The translations under genes were made by a program, and so were the position numbers. The notes below the pieces were generated by a model, which was not told where the DNA came from, did not search any database, and saw only the letters and a program-made list of their open reading frames with translations. 14,452 bases of DNA from CAZGDV01 sp964524995 (GTDB lineage Bacteria > Chloroflexota > Dehalococcoidia > SZUA-161). The DNA is taken from NCBI GenBank assembly GCA_964524995.1, contig CAZGDV010000070.1:1-14452 (forward strand). The letters run 5' to 3'. This document shows, one piece after another, positions 6,688 to 13,276 of the stretch; positions within the stretch are counted from its first letter, which is position 1, and each line of letters begins with the position of its first letter.

Positions 6688-7554
6688 GTGGCGTTTCGAT
6701 GGATCAAGTCGCGCGCGTCTTCACAGCGAATAGCTTTCGTCCTGCTCGGCTTGGCTACCTTGATCGTTGTCATACCGGTTGCGTTCATTCTCGTGCAGAT
6801 CGTTGTGAGGGGCGCAGGCACTATCAGTTGGGAGTTCCTGACGGACGCGCCGTCGCAGGCGGGCAAGGCGGGGGGGATAGGTCCGGCGATCGTAGGCACT
6901 TTGTACCTCATGGCGGGCACGCTGCTGTTTTCATTGCCTATCGGAGTTCTTGCGGGTGTCTATCTCACCGAATACGCCAGGGACACATGGCTCACTAGGT
7001 TGATCAACATGGCCATCATGAACCTGGCCGGCGTGCCCAGCATCGTCTACGGCCTGTTCGGCCTGGGTCTTTTCGTTCTGGCGATGCATTTCGGCATGTC
7101 CCTCCTGTCGGCCAGCCTTACTCTGGCATGTCAGGCACTGGCGATGACAGTCACAACGTCCAGGGAGGCGATCCTCGCGGTGCCCAGGGAGTACCGGGAG
7201 GGCAGCCTGGCGCTTGGAGCGACGAAGTGGCAGACGGTGAGGCACATTGTCTTGCCGCAGGCCCTGCCTGGCATAATCACGGGGGCCGTTCTGGCGATGA
7301 GCCGCGCCGCCGGGGAGACCGCCCCCATACTCGTCGTAGGCGCGGCATTCCTACTGCCGAGGCTGCCCGATAGCCCGATGGACCAGTTCATGGCGTTGCC
7401 GTATCATCTTTACACCGTGGCGGCACACGTGCCCGGCATGCCGGAGGGCACGCCCTGGGGCGTTGCGCTGGTGCTGCTGGTTGTGGTGCTGTCTTTTAAC
7501 CTGACTGCCACAGCTATAAGACTGCGAGTCCGCAGACGGAGGATTGGCTCATGA
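6688..7554 (+). CDS. pstA: Phosphate ABC transporter permease PstA
   Basis: This 288-residue membrane subunit pairs with PstC. It has a basic N-terminus (VAFRWIKSRASSQR), TM1 at about 17-40, and five further membrane segments. The EAA loop SREAILAVPREYREGSLALGA continues to VLPQALPGI and docks on PstB. The GTG at 6688, eight bases past the pstC stop, gives the normal family N-terminus. An upstream in-frame start at 6634 would lie deep inside pstC and is rejected. Upstream G-rich and GAAG sequences are only a weak ribosome-binding site, so translation is probably coupled to pstC. The stop overlaps pstB as ATGA. Confidence 0.94.
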   Translation: MAFRWIKSRASSQRIAFVLLGLATLIVVIPVAFILVQIVVRGAGTISWEFLTDAPSQAGKAGGIGPAIVGTLYLMAGTLLFSLPIGVLAGVYLTEYARDTWLTRLINMAIMNLAGVPSIVYGLFGLGLFVLAMHFGMSLLSASLTLACQALAMTVTTSREAILAVPREYREGSLALGATKWQTVRHIVLPQALPGIITGAVLAMSRAAGETAPILVVGAAFLLPRLPDSPMDQFMALPYHLYTVAAHVPGMPEGTPWGVALVLLVVVLSFNLTATAIRLRVRRRRIGS

Positions 7555-8363
7555 TTGCCACTGACGTGCAGAACAGGAAGTCGGCCATTTCGGGGAAAGC
7601 CAAGCTCACGACGCGGGTGGTCAGACTCCACTATGGTGACTTTCTGGCCCTCAAGGACATATCTCTGGAGATACCGGAACGTGCCATTACGGCCATTATT
7701 GGCCCTTCGGGATGCGGCAAGTCCTCCTTCTTGCGGCTCTTCAACAGAATGAACGATCTCATACCGAATGCCAAAGTTGAAGGAGAGGTGCTGTTGGACG
7801 ACATCCCGCTGTATGGTGAGCCAATTGACGTGGTCGAGCTCAGGAAGCGCGTGGGAATGGTGTTCCAGAAACCCAACCCATTTCCCATGTCTGTATTCGA
7901 CAACGTGGCATTCGGCCCGAGAAGGCACGGCAAGAGGAACCGCCGACAGCTCGAGGACATCGTGGAGAGAAGCCTGAATCAGGCAGCCCTGTGGGACGAG
8001 GTCAAAGATAAGCTGGGCCAGTCGGCTTTGGCTCTGTCCGGAGGCCAGCAACAGCGATTATGCATAGCGCGCGTGCTGGCTGTCGAATGCGAGGTCATAC
8101 TGATGGACGAGCCATGCAGCGCACTGGACCCGATCGCCACTCTCAAGATCGAGGAATTGATGAGGAGTTTGGCCGAGGAGTATACAATCGTGATAGTGAC
8201 GCACAACATGCAGCAGGCGGCCAGGGTATCCGACATGGCAGCTTTCCTCATGATGGACGAAGACAGGTCCGGCGTGCTCGTGGAGTACAGTGCTACGGCT
8301 CGCCTGTTCACCAATCCCAGCGACAAGAGAACCGAGGACTACATCACGGGAAGATTCGGGTAA
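7551..8363 (+). CDS. pstB: Phosphate ABC transporter ATP-binding protein PstB
   Basis: This 270-residue cytoplasmic ATPase powers PstSCA. It has Walker A GPSGCGKS (51-58), the PstB-typical SFLRLFNRMNDLIPNAKVEG stretch right after it, and the Q-loop FQKPNPFPMSVFDNVAFG (105-122). The signature LSGGQQQR is at 162-169, Walker B VILMDEP at 182-188, and the switch histidine is H218. The D-loop reads CSALDPIAT where most PstB proteins have TSALDPIST, a mild difference. Length and order of motifs are normal and the enzyme looks intact. The ATG overlaps the pstA stop by four bases. A 20-bp gap separates it from phoU. Confidence 0.97.
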   Translation: MIATDVQNRKSAISGKAKLTTRVVRLHYGDFLALKDISLEIPERAITAIIGPSGCGKSSFLRLFNRMNDLIPNAKVEGEVLLDDIPLYGEPIDVVELRKRVGMVFQKPNPFPMSVFDNVAFGPRRHGKRNRRQLEDIVERSLNQAALWDEVKDKLGQSALALSGGQQQRLCIARVLAVECEVILMDEPCSALDPIATLKIEELMRSLAEEYTIVIVTHNMQQAARVSDMAAFLMMDEDRSGVLVEYSATARLFTNPSDKRTEDYITGRFG

Positions 8364-8383
8364 TCCGGCGCGGAGGTCACACT

Positions 8384-9052
8384 ATGGACGTAAGAGGGAG
8401 CTTCCACAAGAGCCTGCGGCGCATACAGGATGAGGTGCTGGTGATGGGGAGTATGGTGGAGAAGGCCATCGCACGCTCTGTCGACGCGCTCAAGAAGCGG
8501 GATCTGGAGATGGCCAACCAGGTCTGCGACGATGATGTCAAGATCAACGAGAAGCGCTTCGAACTGGAGGAGAGGTGCATCCAGCTCATCGCCACACAGC
8601 AGCCGATGGCCAGCGACCTGCGGACCATAATCAGCGTTCTGAGCATCGTGGCGGAACTCGAACGCATAGGAGATCATGCGGAGGGAGTGGCGAAGATAGC
8701 GATCATGCTCGGTGATGAACCTCCGGTCAAGCCCCTCATCGACATACCCAGAATGGCGGAAAAGACGATGGAAATGCTGCGCCGCAGCCTCGATGCTTTC
8801 GTCAATAGAGACGCCGAGGCGGCGAGACAGATAGTTGTCGAAGACGACGAAGTCGATGATCTGTACAACCAGGTGTTCCGGGAGCTCATCACCTATATGG
8901 TGGAGGACCCTCGGACTATTACTCGAGCCACACGCTTGCTCTGGGTGGCGCACAACCTCGAGCGGAGTGCCGACAGAACCACGAACATATGCGAACGCGT
9001 CGTCTTCATGGTAACGGGGAAGATGGAAGAAATAGGAGCCTCGAAATACTAG
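8384..9052 (+). CDS. phoU: Phosphate signalling regulator PhoU
   Basis: This 222-residue all-helical protein has two copies of the PhoU three-helix repeat. The metal-binding patterns are E93-x3-D97 in ELERIGDHAEGVAK and E193-x3-D197 in NLERSADRTTNICE. PhoU links the Pst transporter to the PhoR kinase and suppresses kinase output when phosphate is ample, acting at the inner face of the membrane. The ATG at 8384 has GGAGG seven bases upstream and yields the family N-terminus. A longer in-frame reading from 8060 lies inside pstB and is rejected. It is the last gene of the operon and faces a convergent gene 26 bp away. Confidence 0.96.
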   Translation: MDVRGSFHKSLRRIQDEVLVMGSMVEKAIARSVDALKKRDLEMANQVCDDDVKINEKRFELEERCIQLIATQQPMASDLRTIISVLSIVAELERIGDHAEGVAKIAIMLGDEPPVKPLIDIPRMAEKTMEMLRRSLDAFVNRDAEAARQIVVEDDEVDDLYNQVFRELITYMVEDPRTITRATRLLWVAHNLERSADRTTNICERVVFMVTGKMEEIGASKY

Positions 9053-9055
9053 GGT

Positions 9056-9077
9056 GGGGGCTGCCCGTCGCGTCCCC
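9056..9077. terminator. Weak hairpin between convergent phoU and permease genes
   Basis: GGGGGC (9056-9061) can pair with GTCCCC (9072-9077), including one G-T pair, around a 10-base loop. It sits between two convergent genes, where a bidirectional terminator would be expected. Neither strand shows a proper T-run after the stem. It is the only hairpin in the 26-bp gap, hence a tentative call. Confidence 0.25.
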
Positions 9078-9078
9078 T

Positions 9079-10122
9079 TCAGGCCCGTGCCAGCACCAGC
9101 TTGCGCGAGACGAGTGTGAAGGCTGCGGCTGCCAGGACGAGGGGTATCAGGTATAGCATCACCTGGGGCAGCCCCACGTAGTGGTCGTTCGTGGCGAGCC
9201 TGGTTAGAAGGCTGAACGGGGAAGGTTCGATGAAGTAGGCGACACCGCCTACGGCAACGAGCGTCATCGAGTACACGAACTGGGCCCGCTCCCGGTCCTT
9301 GAAGTAGAGGGCTACGATGGCTGCGCCGAATGAGATCATCCCGGCAATGATCGCCGAGAGCAGCAGGACCAGGCCCAGGTTGGCTATTGAGAAGTTGTTG
9401 AACCGCAGCAGGACGGCCCAGAGGGCGCACTGCAGGATGGCGGCCAGGATGGCCGCGAATACCTTCGAGCCGAAGACCTGATTCAGCGATACGGGGGCCG
9501 ACCAGAGCGTGTCGAGCGTCTTGTTCTCCATCTCCTCCGAGACCGTGTCGACAACGATGCTCCCCGCTATGAAGGCCGGGAACAGCATGAGTATCGGGAC
9601 GATCACGGAGTATAGGAACTCGTAGTTGGTGTGTGGTTTCCCCTCGATGCCCTTGTAGTTGAGCTCCACTCCGTTGAGCGCCCGCAGGTAGTCCTCGTAC
9701 TCCTTCAAAGGCTCGTTGAGGACCATCAGAATCAGCGTCTTCTCCGTGTCCACAGTGGGCAAGATCAACTTCATCTCGACGACACCTTCGGTCGGCTCGG
9801 GCACGTAGACCACTGTGTCGATCTGGCCTTCTTGAAAAGCCTGTTCGGCGGTCTCGGCATCAGCGTATATGCTGATCGGGAACCTTCCTGTCTGAGACAG
9901 GAGCTGAGTGAACGACCCATCGGTGTCACCCACAACGCCCACGTCCAGGGTGACCCGCGTGTTCTGGCCGATGGAGGCCGGGTCGTAGAACGACATCACC
10001 CCGACCAGGATCACCGAGGAGAACGACGCAATCAGGAACTGGATCAGTATGGCAAGGAGAATGGTCTTCTCCCGCTTGATCGACTTCAGCTCCCTTTTCA
10101 CGAGTGTGAAGAACGTTCTCAA
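9079..10122 (-). CDS. ABC-2 type exporter permease (NatB-like)
   Basis: This 347-residue integral membrane protein has the ABC-2 exporter plan. TM1 (about 21-44) is followed by an extracytoplasmic domain (about 45-165) and then five membrane segments (about 168-191, 214-239, 248-273, 281-298, 320-340). Between TM2 and TM3 is the ABC-2 coupling segment, with EEMENKTLDTLWSAPVS (196-212) before GSK. The external domain contains AEQAFQEGQIDTVVYVP, also recognisable in the upstream partner permease, suggesting paralogous halves. The TTG start has AGGTGAG seven bases upstream and overlaps the partner's stop as TTGA. Substrate is unknown; Na+ export, peptide or lipid export are possible by family. 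Its ATPase is probably the + strand gene at 12323. Confidence 0.85.
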   Translation of the reverse strand: MRTFFTLVKRELKSIKREKTILLAILIQFLIASFSSVILVGVMSFYDPASIGQNTRVTLDVGVVGDTDGSFTQLLSQTGRFPISIYADAETAEQAFQEGQIDTVVYVPEPTEGVVEMKLILPTVDTEKTLILMVLNEPLKEYEDYLRALNGVELNYKGIEGKPHTNYEFLYSVIVPILMLFPAFIAGSIVVDTVSEEMENKTLDTLWSAPVSLNQVFGSKVFAAILAAILQCALWAVLLRFNNFSIANLGLVLLLSAIIAGMISFGAAIVALYFKDRERAQFVYSMTLVAVGGVAYFIEPSPFSLLTRLATNDHYVGLPQVMLYLIPLVLAAAAFTLVSRKLVLARA

Positions 10123-11978
10123 AACAGCTCACCTATGACGTAGAGGTTGTACAACGCATGCAGGATTGACCCCGCGACAATGGCCAGGGGGTAGAAGCGA
10201 GTCCCGAACCGCGAGGTCGCCAGACAGACGACCGAGGTGGCGACGAAATGCATGGCCAGCGGAGCGAATAGCAGGCCGGAGCTGAACAGGGCATCCATGA
10301 ACATAGACTGAGACACGACGCTCAGGGCGAGGTAGAGCAGCAGCTTCTCGCCGAGCAGGAATCCGAGCGCCGAGGCGAAACACAGCAAGATCAGGGCCCT
10401 GCGGGACGCCACCAGCCCGTTCTTCAGAAGGACGGCAACGCCGACGGACTTGGCGATCTCCTCGACCACGACTGAGATGGCGAACAGCGCCCAAAGAGAG
10501 GCTGGCATTGGCAGATTCGAGGCCATGACAATGGAGGCGAGCTGGACCATGAACACCAGGGGGATCACGCAAAGGCTGAGGAAGAAGACCGAGAGATTCA
10601 GGTGGTTCGGGTTGATCGCCAGAGCGATGGCCTCGCTGATCTTCCGGTGAAGGGGCCTGAAGCCCATCAGGAACTCCTCGTTGAACATACGCGTTCCCAA
10701 GAAGACGGCAATGACGAACAGGAGGTACATTGGCATGGTCGACAGAAGATACTCCGTGACGCCGAATGACTCGCCCCTGTACATCTGGACGGCGAGCGTG
10801 AGGGGCGAGATGTAGCTGAGATTGCTTACACCGGAGAACATGGCCGGGGCGACGAGATACGCCGTTATCACCCACACGGCCAGAACAGAGAAGAAGGTCT
10901 GGTCCTTGAACGTCCTGTAGAGCAGCGCCACCATCAGGTAGATGGCCATGATGAAGAGCATCACCGGAATGAATATGGCCAGCCCCAGTGGCACGTTCCC
11001 GCCGAGCAAGAGAGTGATGCCTATGATGCAGACGATCGCGTATCCCAGATAGGGCAACATCTTGCCGAAGATCACCTGCAGCGGCGTCACGGGAGCGGAC
11101 ATCAGGATGACCAGCTTGCGGTTCGTCTTCTCCTCCATGAAGCTGCTGGTGAAGAACACGCTGACGAAAAAGAGAGGAATGACGTACAGAAAGGCGAGGA
11201 TTACCTGGGCCAGCGGCGTCGGCGGGTCCATCAATGAGGGCACTATGATATCCTCGTCGGAGACGAACTCGGCCTTGAACGCAGGCAGGCCTCCGGTACC
11301 GCCCAGGTTCTGCAGTTGGTCCCGTACCGCCTGATCGGTCATGCTCGATTGGGAACCGGGCTCCGGTTTGTCGGCGGCTGCGTTGCTCGCTTCACCAGCG
11401 CCGTTCCCGGTATCCGGCGTGCTGGTGATGGGGAGAACGGGCCCTGGAGGCACGGGTTCTCCCTCGGAGACAACCGCCGGTTTGGATGAGTCGATGATCT
11501 CGGACAGCGATAGGGTGTCGCGGCTGGACATCCTGCTTTTCGATACCTCCAGCTCGCGCACCTCGACCCGCAGGGGGAAAGCGCTGTCGATGTCGTACTC
11601 CTGTGATATCCTGACCAGCTCCGCTTCTTCGAGGTACTGCTTGAGTGCGCTGGTGGCGTACTGGGAGCGCGGGGCGCTGGTGGCGAACACATGACCGGGC
11701 CAGAGGTACAGGTCGATCGTGCCGTCCTGCAGAGCTGCCAGCCCGTTCTCCAGGTCCAGTTGCATGATGTTGAAGCGCTTGTCCTCAACGGGCGGCGCGT
11801 CTGGGGAGACACCTATGGTGTAGATGCCCTTCGCGAGCACCAGGTCCTGCTGGTAGACGGCGAAGCCCACGATCAGGGCCAAGACAATGATCGCGAGCAC
11901 AAGCAGCCTCGGTCTCCCGGAGAATCGGGAGCGCAGGCGGGTCACCTCTCGCTTGGAGATTACGAGGATGCTTCTCAT
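10119..11978 (-). CDS. ABC-2 permease fused to PrsW-like intramembrane protease domain
   Basis: This 619-residue protein is about twice normal permease length. The N-terminal half is an ABC-2 permease: TM1 (about 25-43), external domain (about 48-250) with a P/G/S/T-rich linker (about 165-230), TM2 from about 255, coupling segment MEEKTNRKLVILMSAPVTP (281-299), and further membrane segments to about 430. A second membrane block (about 458-619) carries residues like PrsW proteases (peptidase M82): E506-E507-x2-K510, F540-x3-E544, H577 in a membrane helix, and H607-x3-N611. CPBP (CAAX) proteases have a different EExxxR/FxxxH pattern. ATG 11978 gives a normal N-terminus but no clear Shine-Dalgarno; a 15-bp palindrome occupies the region just upstream. 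Permease identity is secure. Protease assignment is inferred from motifs. Confidence 0.8.
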   Translation of the reverse strand: MRSILVISKREVTRLRSRFSGRPRLLVLAIIVLALIVGFAVYQQDLVLAKGIYTIGVSPDAPPVEDKRFNIMQLDLENGLAALQDGTIDLYLWPGHVFATSAPRSQYATSALKQYLEEAELVRISQEYDIDSAFPLRVEVRELEVSKSRMSSRDTLSLSEIIDSSKPAVVSEGEPVPPGPVLPITSTPDTGNGAGEASNAAADKPEPGSQSSMTDQAVRDQLQNLGGTGGLPAFKAEFVSDEDIIVPSLMDPPTPLAQVILAFLYVIPLFFVSVFFTSSFMEEKTNRKLVILMSAPVTPLQVIFGKMLPYLGYAIVCIIGITLLLGGNVPLGLAIFIPVMLFIMAIYLMVALLYRTFKDQTFFSVLAVWVITAYLVAPAMFSGVSNLSYISPLTLAVQMYRGESFGVTEYLLSTMPMYLLFVIAVFLGTRMFNEEFLMGFRPLHRKISEAIALAINPNHLNLSVFFLSLCVIPLVFMVQLASIVMASNLPMPASLWALFAISVVVEEIAKSVGVAVLLKNGLVASRRALILLCFASALGFLLGEKLLLYLALSVVSQSMFMDALFSSGLLFAPLAMHFVATSVVCLATSRFGTRFYPLAIVAGSILHALYNLYVIGELF

Positions 11979-11985
11979 ATACGTG

Positions 11986-12000
11986 CGAACCGGCGGTTCG
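11986..12000. repeat. 15-bp perfect palindrome before the permease start
   Basis: CGAACCG (11986-11992) and CGGTTCG (11994-12000) are perfect inverted arms around one central base. The element ends 7 bp upstream of the ATG of the minus-strand permease gene, exactly where a ribosome-binding sequence would be expected. It could be a repressor operator or an mRNA hairpin limiting translation initiation. Confidence 0.55.
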
Positions 12001-12024
12001 GTGGTTTCCCTGGAAGCGTCCGAA

Positions 12025-12152
12025 CCCGTACAGGTATTGTGTGAGGCCGACTACAGCTCGACTCCCACGATCGCACGTTAGCATACGTTGCATTGAACCT
12101 ACAATGGGGATTTCCGGTACTTGCGGGTGAGAAAATAGTACCCCGTACAGGT
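12025..12152. repeat. Direct repeat pair CCCGTACAGGT
   Basis: The 11-mer CCCGTACAGGT occurs exactly at 12025-12035 and again at 12142-12152, 117 bp apart, both in the divergent region. Each copy is itself nearly symmetric (CC-n-GTAC-n-GG), as expected for a dimeric regulator's half-sites. Only the two repeat copies are meant; the sequence between them is not repeated. Confidence 0.4.
12078..12105 (+). promoter_or_regulatory. Weak candidate promoter toward the exporter ATPase
   Basis: TTAGCA (12078-12083, four of six matches to the -35) is followed after 16 bp by TACAAT (12100-12105, five of six matches to the -10). It lies between the two 11-bp repeats and would give a leader of about 210 nt. 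A second, weaker -10-like TACACT is at 12241-12246. Neither is certain. Confidence 0.3.
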
Positions 12153-12213
12153 TCAGGTAATTCGGCCTATCCGGCGGCGGGTACGAAATCCCTCTCACGT
12201 TTGCCCCTTTCGC

Positions 12214-12251
12214 CCCATGTTCATGGGCGGCGATCTGGCATACACTGGCAT
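12214..12251. repeat. Palindrome plus heptamer repeat before the ATPase gene
   Basis: CCCATG (12214-12219) and CATGGG (12222-12227) form a perfect inverted repeat around TT; two further pairs are possible with one bulged base. Just downstream CTGGCAT occurs twice (12235-12241 and 12245-12251), ten bp apart, so on one face of the helix. A -10-like TACACT sits between and within these heptamers, as expected of an operator over a promoter. Confidence 0.4.
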
Positions 12252-12322
12252 TGGGCATGTACTCAATGGACTACGCCCTGTTTCGGAATCCCCCGAACAG
12301 GCGGATACGTGAGGTTAACCGA

Positions 12323-13216
12323 ATGGAAGCGGTAGTCAAGCTGAGCTCGGTCGTCAAGCGCTATGGGGACATTGAGGCAGTCAAGGACCTGGACCTCGAT
12401 GTGGGAGATGGCGAGATACTGGGTATCATAGGTCACAATGGTGCCGGCAAGACCACTACCATCAAGATGATAGCGGGGCTCCTTGCTCCGACATCGGGCA
12501 CCGTCGAGGTGCTGGGCACCGATATGGCGAAGGGCTGTACCGATGTCAAGCACTTCATCGGCTACCTGCCGGAGGAGAGCCCGTTATACGAGAACATGAC
12601 GGTCACCGAGTACCTGCTGTTCTTCGCGGAGCTGTACGGGGTGCCTAAACGGCAAGCCAGGGAGAGGATAGACACGCTGCTGGACTCGCTGAAGCTCTCC
12701 AGCAAGGACAAGCTGGCAGGCGATCTCTCGAAGGGCATGAGACGCAAGGTGGCGATAGCGCGCACATTGCTGCACGATCCGAGGGTGCTGATCCTCGATG
12801 AGCCGAACTCGGGGCTGGACCCCTTGACGTCGTTCTTCATCATCGACTACCTGAAGACTTTGAACAAGCAGGGCAAGACCATCCTCCTCAGTGCGCACAA
12901 TCTGTTTCACGTGGAATACATCTGCGACAGGGTCGCCATCATGAGGAACGGGGAGCTGATTGTGTGTGACACTGTGGAGGCAATGAGGGACAGTATCGGC
13001 AAGCGGGAGTACGAGATACTGTTCAAGGCCGAGGCCGATCTCGATTACGACCGACGCGAGGACAACTACGTCTTCCGTGCTGCCGACGTCGGCAAGATAG
13101 CCTCGCTGCTTCAGGCGATATCCGAGAACAACTGGGCGCTGATAGACCTCTCGGTGCGCCAGTCGGCCCTGGAGGACATGTACATGGGCCTCATGTCCGA
13201 GGTAGCCAGCCGCTAG
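12323..13216 (+). CDS. ABC-2 exporter ATP-binding protein (NatA-like)
   Basis: This 297-residue ATPase belongs to the ABC-2 (drug/Na+/polysaccharide export) class. Walker A is GHNGAGKTT (37-45), signature LSKGMRRK (135-142), Walker B VLILDE (155-160), and the switch histidine is H192 in LLSAHN. The Q-loop position reads YLPEESPLYENMT, a common variant in this class. A C-terminal domain of about 75 residues follows the ATPase core. ATG 12323 is chosen because GAGG lies eight bases upstream and it gives the normal N-terminus; in-frame starts from 12251 would add 24 poorly supported residues. No permease follows it; its likely partners are the two divergent minus-strand permeases. Substrate is not evident. 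Confidence 0.9.
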   Translation: MEAVVKLSSVVKRYGDIEAVKDLDLDVGDGEILGIIGHNGAGKTTTIKMIAGLLAPTSGTVEVLGTDMAKGCTDVKHFIGYLPEESPLYENMTVTEYLLFFAELYGVPKRQARERIDTLLDSLKLSSKDKLAGDLSKGMRRKVAIARTLLHDPRVLILDEPNSGLDPLTSFFIIDYLKTLNKQGKTILLSAHNLFHVEYICDRVAIMRNGELIVCDTVEAMRDSIGKREYEILFKAEADLDYDRREDNYVFRAADVGKIASLLQAISENNWALIDLSVRQSALEDMYMGLMSEVASR

Positions 13217-13221
13217 GCGGC

Positions 13222-13245
13222 GACGGGAGCTATCAGCTGGTCGTC
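13222..13245. terminator. Weak hairpin between convergent ATPase and chelatase genes
   Basis: GACG and AGCT (13222-13231) can pair with AGCT and CGTC (13235-13245) across small internal loops. It lies six bases after the ATPase stop and before the convergent chelatase-like gene. No convincing T-run follows (TGTCT only). It is placed where a terminator is expected but the structure is poor. Confidence 0.2.
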
Positions 13246-13276
13246 TGTCTAAACCGTCACGGCCTGCAGTACGTAC

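Larger units (their letters stand above)
11979..12322. promoter_or_regulatory. Divergent regulatory region of the exporter genes
   Basis: This 344-bp gap separates the permease genes (-) from the ATPase gene (+). I see no convincing gene in it; an 80-codon frame beginning at 12093 overlaps the ATPase start, has no Shine-Dalgarno and matches nothing. It holds a 15-bp palindrome, an 11-bp direct repeat, a second palindrome, a heptamer repeat and a possible + strand promoter, listed separately. Such density of symmetric elements suggests operators for a regulator encoded elsewhere. Confidence 0.5.

Noticed and set aside
8060..8383. In-frame upstream extension of phoU
   Set aside because: It lies within pstB, encodes nothing PhoU-like, and the ATG at 8384 has a strong GGAGG at the right distance.
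8339..9430. Minus-strand open frame of 363 codons opposite phoU
   Set aside because: It runs antisense through phoU and into the permease gene in another frame, is rich in Arg/His/Pro, and has no recognisable domain.
12093..12335. 80-codon + strand frame in the divergent region
   Set aside because: It has a TTG start with no Shine-Dalgarno, overlaps the ATPase start in another frame, and shows no recognisable protein features.
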